64,000 nt of DNA, taken from positions 1 through 64,000 of the forward strand of contig CAKOXP010000005.1 of assembly GCA_934130175.1 (NCBI GenBank). The letters run 5' to 3'. Source of the DNA: an uncultured Bacilli bacterium (lineage in GTDB: Bacteria; Bacillota_I; Bacilli_A; RF39; UBA660). Within the stretch, counting starts at the first letter, position 1. Every line of letters starts with the position of its first letter. Positions 16,337 through 24,728 of this stretch are shown here, in pieces. A program made the translations under genes and the position numbers. The notes below the pieces were generated by a model, which was given only the letters and a program-made list of their open reading frames with translations, searched no databases and had not been told where the DNA came from.

Positions 16337-16360
16337 TGAGGTAGCCCTCATTCTTTTTTT
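16337..16360 (+). terminator. Intrinsic terminator
   Basis: TGAGG (16337-16341) and CCTCA (16346-16350) with loop TAGC, followed by TTCTTTTTTT. It separates the rpn remnant from dnaG. Confidence 0.65.
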
Positions 16361-16442
16361 CTTTGTATAGCTCTTTTTAACTCTACAAGTGTAATTTCAT
16401 TAATTATTTACAAAAATACTAATTATATTATTAGATTCATAA

Positions 16443-16471
16443 TTGAAAAAAAACTAACTTTGTGTTATAAG
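16443..16471 (+). promoter_or_regulatory. Promoter of the dnaG-rpoD-trmK operon
   Basis: TTGAAA (16443-16448), 17-nt spacer, TATAAG (16466-16471) with an extended TG. It starts 57 bp upstream of dnaG. Confidence 0.65.
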
Positions 16472-16504
16472 AAATATAGTTATTTAGGAAAGGAGGTATT
16501 TTTT

Positions 16505-18229
16505 ATGGATAATAATGATTTAACTAATGAAATTAGATCAAAAGTTGATATTGTTGATATCATAGGAGAAAGAATACCTCTTGTTTCTAAAGGAAAGAAT
16601 TTCTTTGGAGTGTGTCCTTTTCATGAAGATACAAACCCATCTATGAGTGTGTCTAGAGAAAAACAAATTTATCGTTGTTTTTCTTGTGGCGCTAGTGGTA
16701 ATGTTTTTACTTTTTTAATGAATTATGAACATATGAATTTTAAAGAAGTTTTAAAATACTTAGGAGATAAAGTAGGGGTAAATACATCATTTATTTCTAC
16801 TATAAAAACAAATAACAAGTTTGATAATTTTTATAAGGCTTATTCTCTTAGTCAAAAATACTTTCAAAATAATTTAAATTCTGTTGAAGGAAGACTTGCT
16901 AGGAAATATTTAGAAAATCGTAGTATTAATGAAGATATTATTAAAGAGTTTGGAATTGGTTTATCTTTAGATAAATATGATGATTTAACTAAACTTTTAC
17001 AAAATAAAAATTATGATTTAGCAACACTTAATAAAATAGGATTATCTTCAGATACTCATGATATATATGTAAATAGAATTATGTTTCCACTTCATGATCC
17101 ATATGGTAACATTGTTGGTTTTTCAGGTAGAATTTATAACGGGGAAAAAGCTAATAAATATGTTAATACCAAAGAAACTATAATCTTTAAAAAGGGTGAA
17201 TGCTTATATCATTATCATATAGCAAGAGATAGCGCAAGAACTAGTAAATGTGTAATAGTAATGGAAGGTTTTATGGATGTTATAAGAGCATCTTCTATTG
17301 GGATTAAAAATACAGTAGCCCTTATGGGAACAGCTTTAACTAAAGAACAAATAAAACTTATTAAAAGATTATCTAATAATGTTATTATTTGTTTAGATGG
17401 TGATGGCCCTGGAAGACACGCTGCTAAAAATATAGGTGAAGTTCTAAATAATGAAGGATTTAATGTCAAGATAGTTACTTTACCTGATCCAGATGATCCT
17501 GATACTTTTATTTTAAATAACGGAAAAGAACGTTTTGAAGTATTGATTGAAAATGCTTTAAATTATAGTGATTATAAAATACAGACTTTAAAAGAGAATG
17601 TTAATTTTCAAAGTGAAGAAGAATTATCTAATTATATAAATAATGTTTTAATAGAAACTTCTAAGATAGATGATGAGATACGAGTTGAAATAATTTTAAA
17701 AAAACTTGCAAAAGATTACAATATAGGGTATAATACACTCGAAAAAAGGTTTAATAATTTGAAAAAACCAAAAGAAGAAGCACCAAAGATTGAAAATATC
17801 AAAAAAATCCGTAAAAGAAAAGATAAATATCAACAAGCGATGGAACAGATAATTAATTTTATGCTTAATAATTCCTGGGTAATTGAAATGGTAGACAAAG
17901 AACAGATTATATATCCTACCAATGAGTTAAGACTTCTTGCCAGTGAAATTATTTACTACTTTAAAAAACACCAAGAGTTTATTTTGGCGGACTTTTTTAC
18001 GTATTTACAAGATAAACCTGATTTGTTAAAGCTACTTAATGATATTGTCTCAAATAATTATATTGAAACGGCCTCAAAAGACTCCTTATTTACTTATTTT
18101 AAAGTAATGAGAAATTATAGTATGTCTAGGCAGATAGAAAGATTAGAAGAGAAAATGAGACAAGAACAAGATCCTGATAGACAGGCTTTGGTAGTAGAAC
18201 AGATTAGAAAGCTAAAGTTAGGAGAATAG
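16505..18229 (+). CDS. dnaG: DNA primase
   Basis: The ATG at 16505 follows AAAGGAGG. An in-frame upstream ATG lacks an SD. The 574-aa protein has an N-terminal CHC2 zinc finger (CPFHEDTNPSM, then RCFSCGASG), a TOPRIM core (VIVMEGFMDVI, then CLDGDGPGRHAA) and a C-terminal helicase-binding domain. It makes RNA primers for lagging-strand synthesis. First gene of the macromolecular-synthesis operon with rpoD, 2 nt apart. Confidence 0.95.
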   Translation: MDNNDLTNEIRSKVDIVDIIGERIPLVSKGKNFFGVCPFHEDTNPSMSVSREKQIYRCFSCGASGNVFTFLMNYEHMNFKEVLKYLGDKVGVNTSFISTIKTNNKFDNFYKAYSLSQKYFQNNLNSVEGRLARKYLENRSINEDIIKEFGIGLSLDKYDDLTKLLQNKNYDLATLNKIGLSSDTHDIYVNRIMFPLHDPYGNIVGFSGRIYNGEKANKYVNTKETIIFKKGECLYHYHIARDSARTSKCVIVMEGFMDVIRASSIGIKNTVALMGTALTKEQIKLIKRLSNNVIICLDGDGPGRHAAKNIGEVLNNEGFNVKIVTLPDPDDPDTFILNNGKERFEVLIENALNYSDYKIQTLKENVNFQSEEELSNYINNVLIETSKIDDEIRVEIILKKLAKDYNIGYNTLEKRFNNLKKPKEEAPKIENIKKIRKRKDKYQQAMEQIINFMLNNSWVIEMVDKEQIIYPTNELRLLASEIIYYFKKHQEFILADFFTYLQDKPDLLKLLNDIVSNNYIETASKDSLFTYFKVMRNYSMSRQIERLEEKMRQEQDPDRQALVVEQIRKLKLGE

Positions 18230-18231
18230 AT

Positions 18232-19323
18232 ATGGTTGGAGAAATTAAAACACTAGATGAAAGAAAAAAAAGATTAATTGCCTTAGGTAAAAAACAAGGA
18301 TTTGTTACATATGAACAATTAGCAGATGAATTAAAAGGATTAGATGTAGATAGCGATTCACTAGATGATTTATATAATGCTTTAACAGAAGCAGAAATTG
18401 AAATAGTTTCTGAAGATGGTAGTGATGATGCAAGTGGTGCAGAAATCACAGATACAGTTCAAGTTGAAGATTTAACAATGTCTAAAGATATCAAAATCAA
18501 TGATCCTGTTAGAATGTATTTAAAAGAAATTGGACGTATTAACTTGTTAACTTCAGATGAAGAATTTGAGTATGCAAAACGTGCTGAAGAAGGAGATGAA
18601 GAAGCTAAAAGAATGCTTGCTGAATCTAACCTTCGTTTAGTTGTATCTATTGCTAAACGTTATGTAGGACGTGGAATGTTATTTCTAGATTTAATTCAAG
18701 AAGGAAATATTGGACTTATGAAAGCTGTAGATAAATTTGATCCAACTAAAGGTTATAAATTTTCAACATATGCAACTTGGTGGATAAGACAAGCTATCAC
18801 TCGTGCAATCGCTGATCAAGCAAGAACAATTCGTGTACCAGTTCACATGGTTGAAACAATTAATAAACTTGCTCGCGTTCAACGTCAATTAACTCAAGAT
18901 TTAAACCGTGAACCAACAGATGAAGAAATAGCTAAGAAGTTAGGAATTACTGTTGAAAAGGTTCGTGAAGTATATAAAATTAGTCAAGATCCAGTATCTT
19001 TAGAAACACCAATTGGTGAAGAAGAAGATTCACATTTAGGAGATTTCGTACCAGATGAAAGAGATTTGGGACCAGAAGAATATACAACAGTTGAAATGCT
19101 AAAAGAAGAATTAGCAGGTGTATTATTAACTTTAACTGATCGTGAAGAAAAAGTTTTACGCTTACGTTTTGGACTTGATGATGGACAATGTAGAACCCTA
19201 GAAGAAGTAGGACAAATCTTTGGAGTTACTCGTGAACGTATCAGACAAATTGAAGCCAAAGCACTTCGTAAATTAAGACATCCATCTCGTTCTAGAAAAC
19301 TAAAGGATTTCTTAACAGACTAA
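18232..19323 (+). CDS. rpoD: Housekeeping RNA polymerase sigma factor SigA/RpoD
   Basis: A 363-aa group 1 sigma factor: short region 1.1, region 1.2 (DPVRMYLKEIGRINLL), region 2 (NLRLVVSIAKRYVGRG, then FLDLIQEGNIGLMKAVDKF, then YATWWIRQAITRAI), region 3 and region 4 (LTDREEKVLRLRFGLDDG, then VTRERIRQIEAKALRKLR). It recognises TTGACA/TATAAT promoters. Overlaps trmK at TAATG. Codon use is richer in C/G third positions than most neighbours, as expected of a highly expressed gene. Confidence 0.96.
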   Translation: MVGEIKTLDERKKRLIALGKKQGFVTYEQLADELKGLDVDSDSLDDLYNALTEAEIEIVSEDGSDDASGAEITDTVQVEDLTMSKDIKINDPVRMYLKEIGRINLLTSDEEFEYAKRAEEGDEEAKRMLAESNLRLVVSIAKRYVGRGMLFLDLIQEGNIGLMKAVDKFDPTKGYKFSTYATWWIRQAITRAIADQARTIRVPVHMVETINKLARVQRQLTQDLNREPTDEEIAKKLGITVEKVREVYKISQDPVSLETPIGEEEDSHLGDFVPDERDLGPEEYTTVEMLKEELAGVLLTLTDREEKVLRLRFGLDDGQCRTLEEVGQIFGVTRERIRQIEAKALRKLRHPSRSRKLKDFLTD

Positions 19324-19988
19324 TGAAAATAAATGATAGACTTAAAAAAATAGGGGATTTAGTGGATGCTAATTCCCTATGTTTGGATATAGGGTGTGAT
19401 CATGCTTTATTAGATATTTATCTAGTAAAAGAAAAAAATCAACAAAAAGCCATTGCGTCAGATATTGCTTCAGGACCACTTGAAAAAGCAAGTGAAAACA
19501 TAAAAAAATATAGAGTAGAAGATAAAGTTATTACCCGTTTAGGTAATGGACTTGATACATATACAGATGATATTGATACAGCAATAGCATCAGGTATGGG
19601 TGGACGTACAATTATTGGTATATTTAAAAATAATTTAAAAACAACTAAAAAATTAAACCAGATAATAGTGTCCCCAAATAATTACCAGAAAGATGTTCGA
19701 AAATTTTTTACAAGTATTGGTTTTTATATAGAAGATGAAGAATTAGTTAAAGATGGAAAATATATATATCAAATCATAAAATTAAAAAAGGGAAGGAAAA
19801 GATATTCAAAAAAAGAAATGTTTTTTGGACCTGTTTTACTTACCAAGAAAAACAAATTATTTAAAGATTATTTTACTAGAGAATTAACATCTAGAAAAAT
19901 AATGATAGATTTACTTCCTAGAAATTATAGATTAAAAAAATACCTAACAAAAAAAGAAATAACTATGATAGAAAAAGAACTTTCATAG
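19323..19988 (+). CDS. trmK: tRNA (adenine-22-N1)-methyltransferase TrmK
   Basis: A 221-aa Rossmann methyltransferase: LCLDIGCDHALLDIYL is the SAM-binding motif I, and IDTAIASGMGGRTI is the conserved TrmK signature. It methylates A22 in tRNA. TAATG overlap with rpoD is as in other Firmicutes. The usual next gene (Nif3/yqfO) is missing. The coding end folds into the operon terminator. Confidence 0.92.
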   Translation: MKINDRLKKIGDLVDANSLCLDIGCDHALLDIYLVKEKNQQKAIASDIASGPLEKASENIKKYRVEDKVITRLGNGLDTYTDDIDTAIASGMGGRTIIGIFKNNLKTTKKLNQIIVSPNNYQKDVRKFFTSIGFYIEDEELVKDGKYIYQIIKLKKGRKRYSKKEMFFGPVLLTKKNKLFKDYFTRELTSRKIMIDLLPRNYRLKKYLTKKEITMIEKELS

Positions 19989-20000
19989 TTATTTTTTTTC
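19959..20000. terminator. Terminator of the dnaG-rpoD-trmK operon
   Basis: ATAACTATGA (19959-19968) pairs perfectly with TCATAGTTAT (19983-19992), followed by TTTTTTT. It lies within the last codons of trmK and overlaps the end of the convergent gene. Confidence 0.8.
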
Positions 20001-20351
20001 TTTATTAATACCAATCATACTACCAAGTACTGTAGTTATTATAAAAATTAGATAATATAAGATAAGTCTTAATTTAAAGTATGGTCTAAAAAATATTAGT
20101 GATATTACTAAGAAAATAGCTACTATCAAACTACCAAGTTTGAATCCTTCAAGATAACCTTTTTTATCTGTTTTTTTCCCTAAATTATAACTTGACATAA
20201 ATAAAATTAATAAAATTAGAAGTGGTCTTAAATATTTTACTAAATTACTACTTATAATATCAAAGTAATAAAAAGTTGATACTATTAATAAACCTACAAA
20301 TATTGAGATTAAAGTGGCTATTAATTGTTTTGAAAATGATTTAATATCCAT
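19989..20351 (-). CDS. TIGR04086-like small membrane protein
   Basis: The ATG at 20351 (minus strand) follows GGAGGAAC. A longer frame to 20408 has no SD. The 120-aa protein has four hydrophobic helices with a conserved SSYNLGKKTDKKGYLEG loop between helices 2 and 3, which fits the TIGR04086 family of Bacilli/Clostridia. Function unknown. Convergent with trmK. Confidence 0.7.
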   Translation of the reverse strand: MDIKSFSKQLIATLISIFVGLLIVSTFYYFDIISSNLVKYLRPLLILLILFMSSYNLGKKTDKKGYLEGFKLGSLIVAIFLVISLIFFRPYFKLRLILYYLIFIITTVLGSMIGINKEKK

Positions 20352-20429
20352 GTAATGTTCCTCCAGTAAAACATATGATGATGTATAAAAAAATATACCA
20401 TTAATCATAATAAGATTAGAGGTGAAGAT

Positions 20430-21068
20430 ATGGACGTTTTAATAGTTTTGTTTAGAACCTTACTTTTCTATGTAATCATTACGGTAGTTTATCGTTTTAT
20501 GGGAAAAAGAGAAGTAGGAGAATTATCAATAATGGATTTAATTGTCTCAATTTTAATAGCAGAACTTGCGGCTATATCTATAGATAAATATAAATCAAAT
20601 CTTTTAATAACAATAATACCTATATGTGTCTTAGTTCTTGTTCAAATAGTAATTGCTAAAATATCCTTAAAAAGTCCTAATGTTCGTGAAAAAATAGAAG
20701 GAGTTCCATCAGTTATCATTAATAGAGGAAAAATTAATTTTAAAGAAATGTTAAAACAAAGATATAATTTAGATGATTTATTAACTCAACTTAGAGAAAA
20801 AGGTATTAGATCAATTGATGAAGTTGATTATGCAATATTAGAAACTAGTGGTAAATTATCAGTATTTGAAAAAGGAAATAATAAGAATTTTCCACTACCA
20901 GTTATCTTAGATGGAGAAATAGATTATGAAACTTTAGCTCAAATCAAAAAAGATGAACAATGGTTAGATAAAGTTTTAAAAGAAAGAAATCTTGTTCTTG
21001 ATAATGTTTTTTATGCTTTCTATAAAGATAAAAATTTATTTATAATTGAAAAAGAAACTGTTAAATAG
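20430..21068 (+). CDS. YetF/DUF421 family membrane protein
   Basis: A 212-aa protein with three N-terminal helices and the motifs YRFMGKREVGELSIMDL and IEGVPSVIINRGKI, followed by a soluble YetF domain (LTQLREKGIRSIDEV, then YAILETSGKLSVF). GAGGTGA is the SD. Several paralogues occur in endospore formers. Recent work links this family to spore germination and membrane function in some species, but a specific role cannot be assigned here. Confidence 0.88.
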   Translation: MDVLIVLFRTLLFYVIITVVYRFMGKREVGELSIMDLIVSILIAELAAISIDKYKSNLLITIIPICVLVLVQIVIAKISLKSPNVREKIEGVPSVIINRGKINFKEMLKQRYNLDDLLTQLREKGIRSIDEVDYAILETSGKLSVFEKGNNKNFPLPVILDGEIDYETLAQIKKDEQWLDKVLKERNLVLDNVFYAFYKDKNLFIIEKETVK

Positions 21069-21088
21069 ACAAATTTCTTAAAAAAGAA

Positions 21089-21116
21089 CACCTATAATAG
21101 TTATGGGTGATTTTTT
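21089..21116 (+). terminator. Terminator whose right arm contains the SD of the next gene
   Basis: CACCTATAA (21089-21097) pairs with TTATGGGTG (21101-21109), loop TAG, followed by ATTTTTT and the ATG at 21117. The right arm holds GGGTGA, the only SD for the next gene, so the hairpin could both end upstream transcription and mask translation. Confidence 0.6.
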
Positions 21117-22286
21117 ATGAAAACTAAAATTTTAGTACTATTTGTCTTTTTGTTAGTAGCGTATCTTTTTTTTATTCCTGTAAAAAACTATGAAAGAAAA
21201 GCTTCAAAAAAAGAAGAAAAAAGGGCAGTATTTATAAGTTATATGGAACTTCAAAAATACTTAAAAGGTAAAGATGAAAAAACGGCTAAAGCTAATATTA
21301 ATAAGATGATTTCTGCTTTAAAAAGTAATAAATTTAATATGATTATTCTTCAGGTAAGAAGTTTTTCTGATGCTATATATGAATCACAATATTTTCCTTG
21401 GAGTATGGTGATATCAGAAAATGAAGGAGAAGCTTATCACTTTGATGTTTTAGCTTATTTTATTGAAATGTCCCATAAGAATAATTTAGAATTACATGCT
21501 TGGATTAACCCTTATAGAATTAGAACTAATAATGATGTTAGTACTATAACTATTAAAAATCCTGCTTATAATCTTTTAGAAACAAATGATGTTGATATAA
21601 GTGATAATGGGATTTATTATAATCCAGCATCTAGTAATGTTCAAAAACTAATTTTAGATGGTATAGAAGAAATTCTAGAAAACTATCAAGTAGATGGAAT
21701 TCATTTCGATGATTATTTTTATCCTAATTTAGATATAGATAATGAAAATTATTTAGAATATTCTAAACACAATGATATTTCTAAAGATAAATATCATTTA
21801 TTAATGGTTAATAATTTGGTAAAGGAAACTCACAAATTAACTAAAAAACATCATGTTGTATTTGGTATTTCTCCAGAAGGAAATATAGAAAATAACTATT
21901 CTAAAAATCAAGCAGATGTATATACATGGGCTAAAAGTAATGAGTATGTTGATTATTTAATGCCTCAAATTTACTATGGATTTCAAAATGAAGCAGCTCC
22001 TTTTTATAATGTTTTGAAAAAATGGGATAACCTAGTAAAGGAAAGTGATGTAAAAATCTTACCAGCCCTTGCTTTTTACAAAAGTAATCAAGAAGATTTA
22101 TATGCCAAAAATGGTAAATATGAATGGATAGAAAATGATGATATTATCATGAGGCAAGTTCTTTTAAGCAGAAATATGCAAAGTTATGGAGGATTTGCTT
22201 TATTTAGGTATGATTCTATTTTTAAAGAAGAAGTGACAGAAGTTGTCAATAGTGAAATAAAAAATTTAAAAAAGATAATGGATTAG
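21117..22286 (+). CDS. GHL10-type (DUF187) glycosyl-hydrolase-like exported protein
   Basis: A 389-aa protein with an N-terminal signal anchor (ILVLFVFLLVAYLFF) and a TIM-barrel of the glycosyl-hydrolase-like 10 family: ILQVRSFSDAIYES, HAWINPYR, VDGIHFDDYFYP, FGISPEGN, and YLMPQIYYG. Predicted to act on wall or exopolysaccharide outside the membrane. Its translation start lies directly after a terminator hairpin. Precise substrate is unknown. Confidence 0.85.
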   Translation: MKTKILVLFVFLLVAYLFFIPVKNYERKASKKEEKRAVFISYMELQKYLKGKDEKTAKANINKMISALKSNKFNMIILQVRSFSDAIYESQYFPWSMVISENEGEAYHFDVLAYFIEMSHKNNLELHAWINPYRIRTNNDVSTITIKNPAYNLLETNDVDISDNGIYYNPASSNVQKLILDGIEEILENYQVDGIHFDDYFYPNLDIDNENYLEYSKHNDISKDKYHLLMVNNLVKETHKLTKKHHVVFGISPEGNIENNYSKNQADVYTWAKSNEYVDYLMPQIYYGFQNEAAPFYNVLKKWDNLVKESDVKILPALAFYKSNQEDLYAKNGKYEWIENDDIIMRQVLLSRNMQSYGGFALFRYDSIFKEEVTEVVNSEIKNLKKIMD

Positions 22287-22319
22287 AAAAGTTTATGTTA
22301 TAATTATGGTGGTGATTAT

Positions 22320-22799
22320 ATGAATAATAAAGGTTTTACATTGGTAGAGTTACTTGCAACTATATCATTACTTGCTGTTTTGACTATGATAGCAGTGCCA
22401 AACATTATAGGAATTGTTAATAGAAATAAAAACAAAACTTATGTTGAAGATGCTAAGAAGTTAGTTTCTTTAGCAGAATATAAAATTAGAACCAATCCTG
22501 AATTGAAACCAAGCAATGATAGAAAGTCACAGTGTTTATATATGAGTGCTTTAGGAAAAAGTGATTTTGATACGACTGCTCCTAATGGTGGGAAATATAA
22601 TGAAGACTTATCTTATGTAAAAGTTCAAATGATTAGTAATGGTGATTCTTGGTCTTTAAAGTATTCTGTTGTTTTAGTAGAAGAAAAAGCAAAAAATAGT
22701 TATGTAGGAATATTGCAAGAGACATCTTCTGATAATTTGTATATCGATAATATTTCAAGGTTGATTTCTTCTGGTTCATCGTCAGATACATGTCAGTAA
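22320..22799 (+). CDS. Type IV pilin-like protein 1
   Basis: A 159-aa protein beginning MNNKGFTLVELLATISLLAV. This is a class III prepilin signal with the G|F cleavage site and E5, followed by the usual hydrophobic spine. The C-terminal part has two cysteines, one near residue 69 and one at the end, that could form the D-region disulfide. AGGTGGTGAT-type SD. It pairs with a second pilin gene downstream. No pilus-assembly ATPase or prepilin peptidase is in the window. Competence pseudopilin or adhesive pilus are both possible. Confidence 0.82.
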   Translation: MNNKGFTLVELLATISLLAVLTMIAVPNIIGIVNRNKNKTYVEDAKKLVSLAEYKIRTNPELKPSNDRKSQCLYMSALGKSDFDTTAPNGGKYNEDLSYVKVQMISNGDSWSLKYSVVLVEEKAKNSYVGILQETSSDNLYIDNISRLISSGSSSDTCQ

Positions 22800-22825
22800 C
22801 GAAAATAAAAAGTTTAATAGTTCTA

Positions 22826-22854
22826 TTGATTTAGAAAAACAATTGTGATAATAT
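22826..22854 (+). promoter_or_regulatory. Promoter of the second pilin gene
   Basis: TTGATT (22826-22831), 17-nt spacer, TAATAT (22849-22854) with extended TG. It gives the second pilin gene independent expression. Confidence 0.55.
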
Positions 22855-22896
22855 AAATACTATAAGAGTAAAGATAGTAAATTAGGAGTGAACACT

Positions 22897-23424
22897 ATGT
22901 TAAAAAAAGTGAATAATAATAAAGGTTTTACATTAATTGAATTGTTAGCGGTAATAGTTATCTTAGGTGTTTTGATGATTATAGCAGTGCCAATGGTAAC
23001 AAAATACATAAAGCAAGCAAAACAAGATGCTTTTGTTGATACAGCAAAGAACTACATTAATTCAGCAAGATATGGTTACCTAAATGGTGATTATACAAAA
23101 CCAGATACATGTACTACGCTAGATTCTGGAAATGGTGGTACAATTTATATTAAATTCAGATATATTGAGGTTGAAAAAACAGGTGGAAAATCATCTTTTA
23201 ATAAAACAATAGAACAAGATGAAAGCTACGTTAAAATAGAATCTACGAAAAATGGTCAGTATACATATTCAGTGTATATGTTAGATAGTGGAGATAATGT
23301 TATAAAATTAACTAAAGAGTCTGATTTAACTAGAACTAGCGTTACTACTGAAAGTAGTTCCGATGGTTCGGGTTTTGACGGAAGTAAAGCTTGTGTACAT
23401 GATACTTATGACGCTACTCCTTAA
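22897..23424 (+). CDS. Type IV pilin-like protein 2
   Basis: The ATG at 22897 has AGGAGTG upstream. The in-frame GTG at 22888 lies within the SD. The prepilin motif NNKGFTLIELLAVIVILGVL with E5 is followed by a globular domain with two cysteines (DTCTTLDSG, KACVHD). It is more ComGC/PilE-like than its neighbour. The N-terminal 30 residues resemble pilin 1 while the rest diverges. Terminator follows. Confidence 0.82.
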   Translation: MLKKVNNNKGFTLIELLAVIVILGVLMIIAVPMVTKYIKQAKQDAFVDTAKNYINSARYGYLNGDYTKPDTCTTLDSGNGGTIYIKFRYIEVEKTGGKSSFNKTIEQDESYVKIESTKNGQYTYSVYMLDSGDNVIKLTKESDLTRTSVTTESSSDGSGFDGSKACVHDTYDATP

Positions 23425-23429
23425 CAAAA

Positions 23430-23457
23430 AGAAACTTAGATTTTTCTAAGTTTTTCT
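23430..23457 (+). terminator. Terminator after pilin 2
   Basis: AAACTTAG (23432-23439) pairs with CTAAGTTT (23446-23453), followed by TTCTT. Confidence 0.75.
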
Positions 23458-23504
23458 TATGCAAAAATATAAATTTATGTTATCCTATAGATAGGAGTGA
23501 TTTT

Positions 23505-24389
23505 ATGAATGATACATTAATAATTGGTAGCCATGTTTCCTATAAAAAAGATAGTCAAATACTAGGAAGTTTAGAAGAAGCGTTAAGTTATAACGAAACA
23601 ACCTTTATGTTTTATACAGGTGCTCCTCAAAATACTGCGAGAAGTCCAATTAATGAAGAATTAGTAGAACAAGCAAAAGAAAAAATGAAAGAAAATAATA
23701 TAGATTATAGTAAAGTAATAGTTCATGCCCCATATATAATTAATCTTGCTAATAACACATCAGAAGAAAAATATAACTTTTCAATTAACTTTTTGAAAGA
23801 AGAAGTTTCACGTTGTGAAAAGTTAGGAATTAAATATATGGTTTTACATCCAGGAAGTCATGTAGGACTAGGTGTAGATGTTGGTATTAAGAATATTATT
23901 GATGGTTTAAATCAAATACTTGTAGATACTTCTGTTACAATTCTTTTAGAAACAATGGCAGGTAAAGGTAGTGAAATAGGGGTTAATTTCCAAGAAATAA
24001 AAAAAATAATTACAGGTGTAAAAAGTAAAAAAAATATTGGTGTATGCCTAGATACATGCCACTTAAATGATGCAGGATATGATGTTAAAAACTTTGATAC
24101 ATTACTTGATTACTTTGATGAGGTAGTAGGATTAGAATTTGTAAAATGTATCCATGTAAATGATAGTAAAAATGAAATATCTTCTCATAAAGATAGACAT
24201 GAAAATATTGGATTTGGAACAATAGGATTTGATAGTTTAATAAAAATAATTTATAACGAAAGATTAAAAGATATTCCTAAGATATTAGAAACACCTTATG
24301 TTGGTAAGAATGCTCCATATAAATTAGAAATAGAAATGATAAGAAATAAAAAATTCGATGATAAACTAAAAGAAAAGTTAGAACAATAA
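23505..24389 (+). CDS. nfo: Deoxyribonuclease IV (AP endonuclease)
   Basis: A 294-aa endonuclease IV TIM barrel with metal ligands in IGSHVSY, HAPYIINLAN, HPGSHVGLG, LLETMAGKGSE, CLDTCHLNDAGYD, HVNDSKNE and DRHENIGFG. It cleaves at abasic sites in base-excision repair. AGGAGTG SD. In Bacilli it neighbours the DUF2624 gene, as here, though here the DUF2624 gene is convergent. Confidence 0.94.
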   Translation: MNDTLIIGSHVSYKKDSQILGSLEEALSYNETTFMFYTGAPQNTARSPINEELVEQAKEKMKENNIDYSKVIVHAPYIINLANNTSEEKYNFSINFLKEEVSRCEKLGIKYMVLHPGSHVGLGVDVGIKNIIDGLNQILVDTSVTILLETMAGKGSEIGVNFQEIKKIITGVKSKKNIGVCLDTCHLNDAGYDVKNFDTLLDYFDEVVGLEFVKCIHVNDSKNEISSHKDRHENIGFGTIGFDSLIKIIYNERLKDIPKILETPYVGKNAPYKLEIEMIRNKKFDDKLKEKLEQ

Positions 24390-24402
24390 CTTTTCTTTTT
24401 TA
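24370..24402. terminator. Terminator after nfo
   Basis: AAGAAAAGTT (24370-24379) pairs with AACTTTTCTT (24388-24397), followed by TTTT. It lies between convergent genes. Confidence 0.75.
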
Positions 24403-24663
24403 GAAAAACTTATTTTTATAATAATTATATAGTTTAATAACTTCTTCATATAAATCTTTTCTTATCAATCCTTTTAATTTAAGTAAAACTTCATCATTAC
24501 CATTTAAAATAAATTTATAATTTTCTTTTATAAAATTATATAATATAATAGATTCACTAGAAGAAATATTAAAATTATTATTAGATGCATAGTCTTTAAT
24601 AATACTAGGATTTAGTGTAGTATTAATATAATTTTCAATAATTTTTTTATAAATATTAATCAC
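24400..24663 (-). CDS. DUF2624/YqfT-like small protein
   Basis: An 87-aa helical protein (IYKKIIENYINTTLN, then ASNNNFNISSSESIILYNFI) with the layout of YqfT/DUF2624, whose gene lies beside nfo in Bacillus. The start is uncertain. The GTG at 24663 is itself part of the AGGTGAT SD, and no ATG follows. An ATT codon at 24654 sits at the usual distance from that SD. Function unknown. Confidence 0.65.
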   Translation of the reverse strand: MINIYKKIIENYINTTLNPSIIKDYASNNNFNISSSESIILYNFIKENYKFILNGNDEVLLKLKGLIRKDLYEEVIKLYNYYKNKFF

Positions 24664-24728
24664 CTATAAAAATATATGAAATAACTTTTGAAATATGTGA
24701 TAAACTATTAATGAAAGAAGGGACAAAC

